From: Antedon mediterranea
Lineage: Eukaryota; Echinodermata; Crinoidea; Comatulida; Antedonidae
Length of the DNA stretch: 64,000 nt
Reading direction: 5' to 3'
Assembly: GCF_964355755.1 (NCBI RefSeq)
Contig: NC_092680.1
Location: 14,485,001-14,549,000 of the forward strand
In this document: one piece after another, positions 12,241 through 24,822 of the stretch
Layout of the letters: every line of letters begins with the position of its first letter
Numbering within the stretch: position 1 is the stretch's first letter
Position numbers and translations under genes: made by a program
The notes under the pieces: generated by a model
Told to the model about the DNA's origin: nothing
Database searches by the model: none
What the model saw: the letters and a program-made list of their open reading frames with translations, nothing else

Positions 12241-15200
12241 ATGGCAGCCCAGATAAGCTTAGAAGATCTTCAAACGATTAGTTCACCAGTTGCATATGTT
12301 AGACGTATAGAGAAATTTTCTGCATCTCACAGACTTCACAGGTACATAGAAATTTCTTAATTTATTGTGTTAACATAGGCTCATTCATTTATTCAATAAC
12401 ACATTCTTTACACATAATAATTAAATAAGCAAGTTCGATAATGAGTTCAAACATAGTACTGTACATTGATAAATTGGTACAATTGGTAATATAATTGGAT
12501 CACATTGAGATGCAAAATATGAAAAACAATAAATCGAAACAGTTGGAAAAGCTTTTGAAAAACTACAAATGGCATTGTTTAATAAAGCTTTGTCATGCGA
12601 TACTTTTTCTGAAATTACCTAAAATTTTGCAGTTAAGGTAAAGTTATCTATGGACAAGGAGGTCAGAGGTTACTTATAGAGGTTTATATAGTGTACATTA
12701 AAAAATGTCTCTTGCAAAGTCCATAAAGTTCAATTGTTTTACAATATGTGGAATTGATAGATGAATTGATTGGTCATGTAATGAAGGAATAAGTTGTTTT
12801 CTTCATTTTTTTCCTAGTATTTATTTTACGCATGAAGAAAATAAACAAGTTTATGGAAAGTGTAACAATCCAAATGGACATGGACATAATTATACAGGTA
12901 CAAGAAACATTCTTATTATAATTAATTTTACAACAACCCAGTAAGCCTTTCAAAAATAGAAAAACGTGGTGTGGCACAAAAGCATTAGAGGATTTAATCA
13001 ACATTTAGCAAACCAGTATATAACTAGATTTAATTCGTCACTATGACGAATTATAGGTTATATGCATTGATTTAAATAAAGATATATTGACTGATTGATT
13101 TTCTCAAAATCTTTAATTATTTATAATATATTATAGGATCTTGCTAACACAAATACAATAGCCGGTATCACAATCCGATCAAAGATCCCTCTGCGTATAG
13201 TGTCATAAACCACCCTTGTTACATAATTATAAAGACATAAGTTTCTTTTTATCTATATTTCATTATAAATCTATACAAAAACTACAAACCAAAATCTGAT
13301 AAAATTAAATCAAATGATGACCTACCCCAAAACGACTGAATGATTTCTTCAGTCGTTTTGACACTTACCCTCTCCATCAAGACAATAATTATGAAAATGG
13401 TAATGATGTACTGTTAGTTGTTCTTGAAGAGAATACTTGTAATGAGTTTAGTAGATGTAAGTCAAATAAGTCAGCTGGTCCAGACGGTATATCCCCTATG
13501 CTTGTTAAACATTGTTGCAAACAGATTGCCCATATTTTTACATACATTTTCAATTTCTCTCTTATATCTCAAATTATTCCGCGATGTTTTAAAGATTCTA
13601 TAATAATTCCAATTCCGAAACGTTCCCCACTCGAAACCCTGAATGATTATCGACCTATAACATTAACGTCTGTTCTGATGAAATGCTTTGAACATATAGT
13701 CCTTAATTACTTGAAGGCCAAGTGTCCTCGAGATCTTGACCATTATCAGTTCGCCTATAGACCAAACCGGTCTACCGAAGATGCAGTATCGATCACTTTG
13801 CATAGGATCTTAGAGCATCTCGAACGTGATAAGAGATATGCTAGATTTTATATATAGATTTTAGTTCAGCATTTAATACGTTTGTACCGTATAAGTTACA
13901 CACTAAGATGGTTGAAATCGGTTTCGATATTTCTATACGTAACTGGGTGTTAAACTTTTTAACTGATCGACCCCAACGTACTAAAGTGGGTACCATTATA
14001 TCGGCTAGCGTATTATAAATACAGGTGTACCACAGGGCTGTGTTCTGTCGCCCTTTCTTTTTACTTTATTTACCTATGACTGTGTTACCTACTACAGTAA
14101 CTGTCATATCGCTAAATTCGCGGATGATACTACCATTGAAGGTCTAATCAATGATGACAGTGATGAGTCTAATTATCGCAACCAAGTTAAACGAGTTGTA
14201 GACTGGTGTAGCGAAAACAATCTGTTCTTGAATGTATCTAAGACTAAAGAAATGGTTGTAGACTTCCGTAAATCACTTAATGTCAGATATCCAATATTTA
14301 TTAATGGTATATCAGTTGAGTTTGTAGAAGAATTTAAGTTCTTGGGTATTTATATTTCAAATGATCTGAAGTGGCATATTAACACACGTAACATTATTAG
14401 AAAGGCCCAAAGAAGAATCTACTTCCTACGTAGACTTAAATCATTTTGTATAAACTAATAAATAATGTCGTCGTTCTATAGGTCAGTTATAGAGAGTGTC
14501 ATAACGTATTCTTTAACGGTATGGTTTGGTAGCACTACCGAAAATGAAAATAGTCAAGACCGCATCGCATATAATTGGATCTGCACAATTTCCTTTGGAG
14601 AACATATTTTCGGATCGTCTTCTGAAAAAGGCAGTGGCTATCAAAGATGATCAATTTCATCCGGCCTCTAGTATGTTCCAGTTGATGCGCAGCGGTCGGC
14701 GATTTCGTTCTATTAAGGCCAATAAAGCACGATTTACAAATAGTTTCTTTCCAGGAGCTATTAGAGCCTTAAACATAATGTAGACACTTTTTGTAATGTT
14801 TTTGTTTTTGAGTTTGTGTTGTGTCCGTTTTCTTTAAAAAAATGATAATAAATGATACTTGACTATACACTAAGAAATAAAATTGAACAAACAATATGGA
14901 TAATAAAAAGAAAAATCATGTTTCGTTTGGTTTCCCAAGGTGAGACTCGATCTCGGTACCTTGAATGCCATAGACACGAGCACAGACCACTGAGACATAC
15001 ACAACTGACTTAAAGTCATAGAAAGATTCCTCTGTGTATTTACTACGCAATAACCACTTTGGTGCAGATAGATATTACATACATCAATGAATTATAATTT
15101 TTTACTATGGTGACATCTTTAAAAATTAAAAAAAAATGATGCACTGTCAAACTATATACTTTTAACTTTAGTTTATGAACATTTTAAGGAAGAAAGTTAA

Positions 15201-18200
15201 TGTTAACGTGATTTTTTTAAATTGCTAGATTAAATTGCTAGTTAAATTAATAGACCGCGTAATTTTTTATTGTGCGCCATAAAATCATAAACACATCGAT
15301 TCCTGGCCATAAGGAATAAACTCTGAAAAATTTACTTAGCTAAACTGATATTAAGATAATTGACGGACAAAATAGTGCTTAAGGAAAGAAAAAATAAATA
15401 AAGAAATAAATAAATAAAGATTCTGACAGAATCAAGATGTTATATGCATGATAATGCATATAACCTAATAATGTACTGGTTAAAAGTATTGGCAGGGATG
15501 CGTACCTTGCCTTTTGAATTTGAACCAAAGCGTATTGTTTTGCATTATAACATTTAACTGCCAAACACAAAGATCTTCGTGTTTGGAAACACAACGCTTG
15601 ACTGCCAAACACGAAGATCTTTGTGTTTCGCGTTTTTTTTACTATAAATATGGACACTATATTCGGTCTGGACCGTCAATATTTTACTATTTGAAGATAA
15701 CTAATCTGGTTACGAACGACTGTCAAAATAGTACCTGTCGAAATAACAAAAACCGCGCATCACAGTAGCTTGGCGCATTGTGTATCGGTCTCGCACTAGC
15801 TATGCCGCCGAAGCATTACGAAGGTTTTTGTGGATTGACATGTTTGTTTGTTATCTGAATAAAAAAATAATGGAGTCATTTTCAATATGAAGTCTTTAAT
15901 TTTATTATTGTATGTATACCCTAATTGTTTTGGTGTTTCACTGTAAGTATTAATCGAGTTTCATGCAACAAACTTGTTTAGAAATGGTATGGATATTATC
16001 ATCAGTTTACTAGGCTAGTAGTACTGGGCTAGCCTAGGCGTAAAACGGTTCCGGACCAACCTTAGGCCTCGTTAACTAGGCCTGGGGTCTTTACTATGTG
16101 GATTTTGGCGAAACATTATGATTTAAAAAATGTAATACATTTTTCGATAGTGATAACTTGTTTTTATAGGCCTTATCGGTGCCGTGTAAGTAACTCTTTC
16201 GTTGTTTGTTGATCTCACTGGGCGATATTTTCATATTGTGATGTCTTGCACAAAATCGCGAATATCTTGACTTTCTTGAACGAAACTACAAAAAACTCAG
16301 TGGGTTAAATTTATTTTACTATTACGATTTACATTACGATTTGAAAATCGTTTTTGGTAGCATTGTAAAGCTAAAATCTTTATGATTATTTTAGTCTAAA
16401 TTACATATAAATCATATCACATACATAGTTTCAATCAGCTTTAAATTGGGCTAAAAACCTCTGGCAGTAAAAGTGTTAAACTAGTATCGTATATTAGTAC
16501 TGAAGGCTGCCATCTTTGTATGAAGCAGAAAATTGAATTTATTTATAAATGTATGTGTTATTTGAAGCTCAAATTATGATTTGTACTGTAAGATTTGCAT
16601 TTTGGAGGCGTTTCATCATTATAGGGCAGAAGGTTTTTTTAAAGGTTGTTAAGGCACAAAGTTTTTGTTTAAATACTGTGTGAATAAATTTACGACAGAA
16701 ACGGGACCAGATTTCAGATACTAGCCTCAATTGTGATTAAAAAATTATTCCCTATGACTCCACTTTTTCGACCTGCATTGAGGCTAAAGATGACGTTTCT
16801 TGATGAGTGATTTTCTTGTGGAAAAATGTTCAGCAGAAATGCTATTAAAATGTGCTAAATACTAGCCTTTTTTCCATTATGCAAATTTATTTAGTGCAAA
16901 GCTAAAGCGTTGACTAATGCTTATGCATATTAATATTTTCGCATATTAATATTTTCATCTACTTTTTCTTTCCTCCTAACATCAGGAGAGTTGGGGCATC
17001 TGCAATGACACACTATCCACTTAGTATCACATTTAACATGATATTTAAATTCCCACTCTCATCGCTTTCTGATTATGATGCCATTGACAAACTAATGTTA
17101 TTTTTGTTTATATTTCAGTTGAAGTTATTTTAAGAGGCAAGGTAAGATAGTTATGTTTTGTAATAATTATATGTTTATAATATCAGGGGCGTAGGCTTGA
17201 AAGACACCCCCTCCCACAAAAAGGCAAAAAGATCTCTATGGGCCTCTATGCCTGACATTTTCAAAGTATAAGTGCAATTTATAAAGACCTGCAGCTCTAG
17301 TTTCTCAGCTAAGCCCCAACCATAGATCTGTTCATACTTTTATATTACGATTCATATTTCGAAGTACAAGTTCATTCCCTGGGGACCTAACACCTCTATT
17401 TTTCAAAATTTTCTTAGCTTAGCTCCAACCATGGTTAGATGGTTCTGGAGCCTTTCCGGGGACCTAGCAGCTTCATTTCTTAAAATTTTATTACAGATCA
17501 GCCCTGAAGGATTAGGGAGGGGTTAGTGTTAATCCCGCATTTAACATTTTTCGCATCCCCTAGACAGCAACAAGCCTATGCCTCTGAATATGTTGATAGT
17601 AGTTATGTTTTACTCTATGGCAATATTGCCATATTATGTTTAACCTAAGCATGTATATGGTTAACCTGATCATGTGTACAGTATATTTAACCTTAAGATG
17701 TTTTGTTTAACCTAACGATGTTTATGTTCAACCTAAACATTTTTATGTTCAACCTAAATATGTTTGTTTAACCTAAACATGTTTATCCTAACCATGTTTA
17801 TGTTCAACCTAAATATGTTTTGTTTAACCTAAACATGTTTATCCTAACCATGTTTATGTTCAACCTAAATATGTTTTGTTTAACCTAAACATGTTTCTTG
17901 TTACCTAAAGGTGGATCCTAAGACTGGAATGGTAATAAACATAAACGATTTAAAGAATGTAATGCAGGTAGGTAAAGCAGTTTATTTATCAATATTAATT
18001 CAAGTGTTCTGTGTATTTTTGACAAAACCACTTCTTTTTCATATTGGTAAAATGCTTGCTATTTTCTTTTTATTTAAAATGTTGTCTGAAAAGCAAAAGC
18101 ACAAAAAATTGTCTCTCATCATCTTACAGAAAGCCATCATGGAGCCTCTAGATCACCGAAACCTAGATGTGGAAGTGGACTTTTTCAAAACTCGTGTTAG

Positions 18201-18339
18201 CACATCGGAAAATGTAAGCATCTTTATCTGGAACCAGATGCTGGCGCATCTACCACATCCAGAACTACTGTATGAGGTTAAGTTACACGAAACTGACAAG
18301 AATGTTGTGTCGTACAAAGGAGAAATAAGTGAAAGTTAG
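12241..18339 (+). CDS. PTS: 6-pyruvoyltetrahydropterin synthase
   Basis: PTPS converts 7,8-dihydroneopterin triphosphate to 6-pyruvoyltetrahydropterin, the second step of tetrahydrobiopterin synthesis. Coding exons are 12241-12341 (exon begins at 12223), 12818-12897, 17119-17141, 17911-17967 and 18130-18339. All have AG/GT borders and compatible phases, giving 156 residues (the human enzyme is about 145). Key residues are in place: zinc ligands H30 (in SASHRLHS) and H55/H57 (in [10 protein letters not shown]), the catalytic Cys C49, the D95-H96 pair (PLDHRNLD) and the pterin-anchoring Glu E141 (KLHETDKN). The ATG at 12241 has good context (GCAATGG) and gives a short leader before the core. 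However, the exon begins 18 bases earlier at a strong acceptor (CTTCTTCTTTTTAG), and those 18 bases are open in frame. An upstream exon must therefore exist: either non-coding, or the HTH exons before it. Confidence 0.93.
13310..14865 (+). mobile_element. 5'-truncated, frameshifted CR1/L2-like LINE in PTPS intron
   Basis: Broken plus-strand frames give a reverse transcriptase in order. They are [15 protein letters not shown] (about 13467-13510), [10 protein letters not shown] and [11 protein letters not shown] (13600-13670), [14 protein letters not shown] (13748-13790), DFSSAFNT (about 13858-13880, after a stop), [13 protein letters not shown] (about 14025-14065), FADDTT (about 14117), [20 protein letters not shown] (14203-14262) and [15 protein letters not shown]. 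Frameshifts near 13855, 14015 and 14560 disable it. The end is an A-rich ATGATAATAAATGATA tail, typical of these elements. It sits in the 4.2-kb intron between PTPS exons at 12897 and 17119. Confidence 0.85.
14935..15005 (-). repeat. tRNA-like (SINE-type) sequence
   Basis: On the minus strand, an A-box-like CTCAGTGGTCTGTGCTCG is followed about 35 bases later by a B-box GATCGAGTCTC. The acceptor arms do not pair, so this is a tRNA-derived repeat or pseudogene rather than a functional tRNA. Confidence 0.5.
15390..15640. repeat. Simple AAAT tract, hairpin and paired palindromes
   Basis: An (AAAT/AAAG)n run at 15390-15420 is followed by the hairpin GTTATATGCAT..ATGCATATAAC at 15439-15464. Two copies of a palindromic word (CCAAACAC, then RAAGATCTTYGTGTTT) lie at about 15561-15587 and 15604-15630. 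The whole lies in the PTPS intron. Confidence 0.55.
17640..17905 (+). repeat. Minisatellite in PTPS intron 6
   Basis: Short degenerate units (TGTTTATGTTCAACCTAAA and TGTTTTGTTTAACCTAAACA) are repeated from about 17640 up to the acceptor of the exon at 17911. The last unit supplies the sequence just before that splice site. Confidence 0.75.
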
Positions 18340-18457
18340 TCAGCTTTGTTTATTGTCAGATGTTTTGCTGAACTCGTACATGTTGTTCTCCAGTAGGCTT
18401 GAAGCCACTACTTTACTTTCAGATCACTAGCCTGGCATTCATATCTCTTCCACCGAC

Positions 18458-18553
18458 AGCTAGGCTAATTTGTTTTAGTTAAGCTAGGCTAATTTGTTTT
18501 AGTTAAGCTAGGCTAATTTGTTTTAGTTAAGCTAGGCTAATTTGTTTTAGTTA
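18458..18553 (+). repeat. 24-base tandem repeat, four copies, 3' of PTPS
   Basis: The unit AGCTAGGCTAATTTGTTTTA+GTTA is repeated four times almost without change, starting about 120 bases after the PTPS stop. It is probably in the 3' UTR or just beyond it. Confidence 0.85.
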
Positions 18554-19244
18554 TTTACTAGAAGCACTTATATTGTAAAGAAAAACAACATATCCGTGTT
18601 AAACAGAAAACCAGGTCTTAAGTTGACATTTAGCATTTGCTTTTTTCAATGCCACTACAAATATACAGTATGTCTATATTTAAATCAAGCAGATATTATT
18701 GTTTTTTTCCCAAATAATTAATTAGTCAAATCATGTTAAGTTATCTTACCATAAATATTATATGAATCAACATTACTGAATTGGTAAAAGGGAACATATT
18801 ATATCAAAATCTGATACTTCAGATATTAAATAGCAATTTTCGTGTTGGCAGAATTCAGTTGCTTAATGTACATAATATTGTACTGTATATGGACATAGGA
18901 GTACTAGTAATCATTTTATTAGTTTTGTTTGTACAGTAAACATGTACAAAATTCTACTTATCCTATTTATGCACAATTCATTCCAAATTATTAATTAATG
19001 TTAATACCAGTAAATGTTATGAAAAGGTTAAATTACTAAAATATAATATGCATTTAGATGGCTACTCTAAAATGTCTATTGTTTATTGTAGAATACTGTA
19101 TACTCAATTATAACCAAACACTCTATAAATGCTAATTGTTTGTTTTTTTAATGAACACTATCAGTTTGATGAAAGTGTGTGATGTGCCCAAAAATCATTG
19201 TGTCCATATAATGGGCACATTAAATTGTCACATAAAGTGTAGAG

Positions 19245-22200
19245 AGCTTAAGAGCCATTGTCTGTAAAAATCAAAGATTTGGTGGCAGATGTAAAAAAAT
19301 GGATTTCTCTCAAATTTTTACCATGAATAGACATTTCAATAAAAAGCATATCTACAACATTCATTTTAATTTTTAGCCTCCGTTGCCATGACAACGGTCA
19401 ATTATCCAAATTTTGTTGTTTTTGCCATTTTTCACAGATTTTCTATAGTGAAAAAGTACAAACTTGTATACTTATTTTAACCAAAAATACTTACATTATA
19501 CGGTTTTTGTTTATAGCAGTGTAAACAACATGTATTGAGTTCCATTTAATGTAGAAAAAAAATAAATTACAAAATGGAGTTTGGTTGATACCATTATTTT
19601 AAAAAGGGGTGTTTTTAAAAAATATTTTTTTTATAAAAGTATACCTCATAAACGTACCTATAACTTCCAAAGTGGTGTTTTTAAATCAATGAGGTTTTTT
19701 AATTTGATAGTCAATAGGTTTTTCAACAATAATCACGAAAAAAACACTGGGGTAAATTTCGTACATAGGTTTTGTGTTGCCAGGAAAATACGAAAAATGC
19801 AAAAAATATAACAAAATATCAACAAACAAAACACATGAAACACAATTTAAATATGGCTAATCCAATAATAAAATGTATATATGGCTCGTCATATTGCTAC
19901 TAGAGTCATACAAATAGTTTAGATAAAATAGGAGAATGTGTTGCCAGGTTTATTTCAATTAATTGCCAGAAAAACAGTATTTTGCATTGAAATATTTAGT
20001 TGATGGAAAATAATGTTAAACTTGGAAATAATTGAGTCAATGGTTTTTATAAATTTTTAAATCTATTTTGTGTAAAGAGATACAGAAAGACCTCCCAAAA
20101 AATCTGACCTTGTAAATAGGTCATTTGAGGTCAAAAGGGGTCAGATTGCAAAACAGGACAGGTCCCCACTTTACTACAACTATTAATGTTTGATCAAAAT
20201 TTACAAGATAGTTCATAACAATTCTCAACAATTTTCATATTTTACCTATAGTGTTACCTTAGCAACCATTTCTATGTGTAACTAAGGAAAGTAATTTTTA
20301 AAAAACGTAAAAAATGGCGTTTTTATAAATACAAAGAATTGATTGCATTTGTACATGTTTCTCAATTTTACTTCTACTGCATTCCATTAATGACAAACTT
20401 GACCTTGTAAATTCATTCATTTTGAGGTCAACATTTTACCATAGTAACTGTTTCTATGCGAAAATTTAAAAAAAATAAGGGGTTTTTCATAAATAAAAAA
20501 CATTTTTTCTACATAGTTTTACATTTCTACTTTTTGCCAAATTTACTTTAAATACTGAATCCTAATAATCTCAGAAAGAAAGTCTTGACGAATCTGAATA
20601 AAGGTTAAAAAAATGACCTTTAGTGTTATCTTAAACCTGTTTACGTAACAAATGATATTTAAAAAAAAAATTAAATATGGAGTTTCATGAAAAAATAAAA
20701 ATTTTACATATTGAGGTCAAATGACATCAACATTTTACCTATAGTGTATTGTAGCAACTGTTTCTATACGTAACTAAGTACAATATTTTTAATATGGGGT
20801 TTCATGACTACAAACAATTGATTACATAGCTTTACTACCTTTTCCCAAATTTACTTATCTACTGAATCCCAGAAAATGTCTGACCTTGTGAAAAAAATTT
20901 TTTGGGTCAAGTTATGTCAAAATGTATTATCTATGTTATCTTAGAACCTGTTTCTATGCGTAACTAAGGATAATTGTTTTGTTAAATACAGTTGAACCTC
21001 CCGTAAGTGGCCACCCTCGGGACCTGGAAAAGTGGCCGCTTACGGGCGGTGACCCATTACGGGAGGTTCTGCCGATAAAGGGCCAAAATCACTTATTATG
21101 GCTATATACGATATTCTTAACGAAACGAGCCTCTCAATTTTCCAGCTAATTGTAGGCATATTATTATTTATAATCAGGTGGTTTAGTATTTTTTAGCATT
21201 TTCAGACAAATTTTAAAAACTTTTATCATATGAAAAATGGTCGGTCAAAATCTGTGTAGTTTTCTCATCTCTTCACAGTAATGTTTTTAAAACCTCTTCA
21301 AAATAAAGCTAATATATAAAGAAATACAATAAACATGCACCTCTAATTCATAGGTCCATGCAATAAGTATCACATTTTTCGATTGGCCGCTTACAAAAAA
21401 TCTCACTTTTAGTATAAAAAGGTGCTCGCAGCTGCTTACGGTAAGCACCAAATGCACTAATTAGATAGGAAGAACAAACAGGCTTTTCAAAGTGCGTCCG
21501 TTAAGGGAGGTGGCCGCTGTAAATAAAATATGGGGTTTTCATGAATAAAAATAATCACAGAAGAAAGTGCTTACGAATATGACCTTGTGAAACGGTAATT
21601 TGAAAATGCAAATAAGGCATGCCTGCTAATAATCTACAAATTTAAATTTGTATGAGATAAATATGCAAAATCTAAAGAATATCTCATTTTTAGTTACCAT
21701 AGTAACTGTTGCTATGCATAACTAAGGGAAATTAAATAATTATCAGATAATTATTAATTAATAATTATTACTGAATCCAACCATCACAGTAAAAAAAATA
21801 TAGAATTTAAAACCAATATTTAATAATAAAGTGTGATATTTTACATGCTGACCTTAAATGAAATGAAATTTCAAATCAGGGCTTCAATATTTGTTATGTA
21901 GCATTAACATACCTGAGTATATCATTGACTTTTGATTGGTTCTATTTTGGGGAGGGGAAAGTGGTGGATCCAGGACTTTTAAATAGTTAGGTGGTTGAAG
22001 GCGAGGGTCTAAAAACTTAACTTTATGTCCTATCTTTTGCATTGCAATTTTTAACTTGGGGTGGGTGGGGGCTTGGAGAAAAGGGGGAGGTGGTTGGATG
22101 GAGGAGTTTGAATCCGTCTATTCATTGGGGCGATAATAGCGGCAGTGTGGGTGGTGCTTGAATGCATGCATTTGACACTCTATATTGGATGATCGACCAA

Positions 22201-23165
22201 AGTGTTGCAGTTTATCTTTTTGTGGTTATAGTCGGGGTGGGGGTGGGGAGGGGTGGTAGTCGAAAGTGGTGGTGGATGGGCATATGGGATCTGCTTAGGT
22301 TAGCAAATAAAAGAAGTAAACAAATGAAAGAGGAGCTTCAAAATAAGAGAGGAGTAATCTGTTGCAAAGATTAAAATTCACAACGATCTGATAATTTATT
22401 CAAATTTCCAGAGGATATAACCTATAAAATGACATTAAAACTGGGAATTACAGAATCTATAATTAAAAATTAATTTTTTTTCTCACAACACAACTAGAAC
22501 TATATAAAACATTAAGAATTTTTCTGACCAATGAGTTTCAAATCAAATAATCAAAGAAAATAAAATGTTTTTACTAATATACCATGTTTTTTTTTATATA
22601 AAAATGCCTATGTTTCTCGCAACACTGCTTGTAGATTTTAAATTTACCCCAGTATTTTATTTTAGAAATCAATTATTAAACATTAGAACTACCTATTTGT
22701 AATAAATAAGCTAAAAAAATACACCACTTTGGGCGTTATGGTGAAGTAAAGTTTAGTTGCATTGAACAATTTTAAAAAAGTGAAAAACACCCCTTTTTAA
22801 ATAAATGGTATCTCCCAAAGTATGAAATAAAAAAAAAAAAAAAAATTTGAAACAGGTACACAATGCATTGTTATTATGCATACACTAATTATTTTTTATA
22901 ATTAAATGAACAACACAAAAATATCGCTCATCAAAGTAGTGCCAATATCCATTTTAAAAAACCTTAAAAAAGGACAAAATTTGTCAAAAACACAAATTTG
23001 GCCGTTGCCATGGAAATATACGTTTGAAATAAAAAATACTTCATATTTGATTTCTCTCAACACATATATAGCCATGTGCAAAATTTGAAAGAAATCCATT
23101 TTTTTGAGTCTGCCACTTTTTTTGATATTTCTTTGATTCTTACAGACAATGGCTCTTAAGAACTG
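19245..23165. mobile_element. 3.9-kb non-coding element with about 560-base terminal inverted repeats
   Basis: The left end (CTTAAGAGCCATTGTCTGTA, from about 19248) recurs inverted at about 23161. The inverted match continues inward for some 560 bases with gaps: AAAAAATGGATTTCTYTCAAA, AAAAAGGGGTGTTTTT, CCAAAGTGGTGT and ACTGGGGTAAATTT occur on both sides. Between the arms, 20090-21740 holds a degenerate tandem array of units of roughly 180-300 bases, each with TGACCTTGTRAA, a RAGGTCAA block and TAACTGTTTCTATGCGTAACTAAGG. No transposase was found, so it would be non-autonomous. Confidence 0.7.
20989..21519. mobile_element. Pogo/Tc1-mariner-like MITE, nested
   Basis: The 531-base element starts CAGTTGAACCTCCCGTAAG and ends with the imperfect inverse ...TTAAGGGAGGTGGCCGCTG. 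It is flanked by TA on both sides, the target duplication of pogo/Tc1-mariner elements. A second GTGGCCGCTTACGGG block follows the left end. It is inserted within the tandem array of the 19245-23165 element. It is non-coding. Confidence 0.6.
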
Positions 23166-23246
23166 TTTCGAACACTGTACTTGTATAATTAGGTGATCAT
23201 TTAGAATAAAATGATTACCGATTACTGTACCTGTTAATTATTATTA

Positions 23247-23269
23247 GTTATCCGCTACAAGCGGATAAC
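23247..23269. repeat. Short perfect hairpin
   Basis: GTTATCCGCT, loop ACA, then AGCGGATAAC. A diverged second GGTTATCCACTTGTTGCAGATAACC lies at about 23314. Possibly the end of a small foldback element. Confidence 0.55.
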
Positions 23270-23383
23270 TCTTTGTAATCATCTTGTTTCCTTTTCTATG
23301 TTTTTTGGTTATCCACTTGTTGCAGATAACCCTTGTGATTGTCGGAATCTTTTTTTATCTTAGTGTTTCATTTTGATACCGTC

Positions 23384-23560
23384 ACCATTTTAAAAATGGG
23401 AATAAGTTGCGGGTCCCGTAATTTCACCTATTCTACAATGTATAATATAAGGTTTTTTATATTTTGCAATTTTTTACGTAAGGTTTGGTATCTTTTTTGC
23501 TACTTCTTTACTTACATTGTCGTTTAGATATTTTGCTTTAAGCAGAGATACTTATTATTT
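23384..23560 (+). repeat. Interspersed repeat shared with 60690-60930
   Basis: TATCTTTTTTGCT and TTTGCTTTAAGCAGAGATACTTAT here match TATCTTTTTTGCT and TTTGCTTTAAGCAGTGATACTTAT at 60740-60795. A GGTCCYGT..TTTTCACCTATTCT block is also shared, but in a different relative order. Confidence 0.5.
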
Positions 23561-23564
23561 ACAC

Positions 23565-23645
23565 ATATCGCGGATTCGAACTCGAAACTACTAAACATTA
23601 ATTTCAATGCCCACGGCGTTTTACTCACTGAGCCAAACCGTGATT
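23565..23645 (-). repeat. tRNA-like (SINE-type) sequence
   Basis: The minus strand reads GGTTTGGCTCAGTGAGTAAA (A-box-like), then GAGTTCGAATCC (a perfect B-box) about 40 bases later. The leader and anticodon arms are not convincing. It is adjacent to the repeat at 23384-23560. Confidence 0.5.
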
Positions 23646-24019
23646 TACAACATACATTCTGTTCCAAGGATAGGCGTAATTAATTAAAACTTCAACGACG
23701 CGATCAGTCGATATACGGTTGGGCTACTGAGAATAAACACCGTTTTAATTCGGCGGCTCAACATGATGTTTGTAGATCAGGCCATTGCGGTACACAACGG
23801 AGACGTTTGTGTAGTTAATACGTGACGTAACAACTCGCGAAACGTGGTCAAATTACTGTTATTTTTTGCCTTTTGTTAGTGTTTATCCTTAAAATACAGG
23901 AAAATAACATAGCCTATCGTGCGCGGTCCATCAATAAACATCAGTGTGCCAAATGTGAGCACGTACCGTTCAGTGGCTTTGGAGGAGATAAGTAAAATAC
24001 GCAAACAATTTATTAGCAT

Positions 24020-24135
24020 TATTATATAGATTATCGTAGGAGGAGATAGGAAAGTGCGAAGCCTCCTCGTATTGTGTGCGGGTATTTTTCAAGATGGACA
24101 TCCATTAGACAGTGTATTTTACCGAATTTTGCCCT
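24020..24135 (+). repeat. Interspersed repeat family R2, copy 1
   Basis: Similar to the reverse complement of 32020-32125. Shared words are ATTATCGTAG, AGGAGATAGG, CTCGTATT, GTGTGCGGGTATTTTTCA and ATTAGACAGTGTAT. Confidence 0.6.
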
Positions 24136-24822
24136 TACGTAAATTTATATATAGATATAGAGAAACTTTCCATTGTTTTTCCGTCTAATCCATAGTACCA
24201 TTGGCTGCATATCCCTGTGTGTCTCAATGCATGAATACATTTGCACTTAAAGGGGGATTCTGGGTTTAAAATTGCTTTTAAATATCGTTTATTTATTAAA
24301 TAAAAAATATTATAACAATATAGACATTTCAGAATGAAGAAGTAATAACGAGAAATTAAAAAAATTAAATTTCATATACATTTTAGGGTAAATTCATGGA
24401 AAGTCTGTTTTTTAGCAGCTTAGGGAAGCTCATTAATATTCATGAGATATTCACAAAATCACGTCACCAGTGGATTCCAAACTCGCGACGTCATGTACGT
24501 TGTGTTTGTCAACTAATTTACATCTCTCTCCCCTGTCAAACGACGACCACCATTGTGATCATTGTGAAATACATTTTTTTGTAGATTTTCTAAGCTAGGC
24601 CTAAAGTGTAATAATAACAGTAGTAGCATATATTTATTTGACATTTAATGAAATACAAAATTTAGTACAGATACGGAGTCATAAATTATACTATTTTTAT
24701 ACCTCTATAGTACAGATCGTATTATCGGCTTCACGTACAATACTACTCTAGGCCTAGCCTAATAATAATATGGGCGAGAGCCATTCTGACTAGGGATTCC
24801 ATGCCACGATGGATATGCTAGT

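Noticed and set aside
13329-13359. AAAACGACTGAA hairpin as a regulatory structure
   Set aside because: The inverted repeat falls in the first codons of the LINE fragment (LNDFFSRFD-like) and is probably a coincidence of coding sequence.
15886-15943. Signal-peptide-like exon ([16 protein letters not shown]) followed by GTAAGT
   Set aside because: It is short, lies inside a PTPS intron on the same strand, and has no downstream partner exon. It is likely chance in AT-rich DNA.
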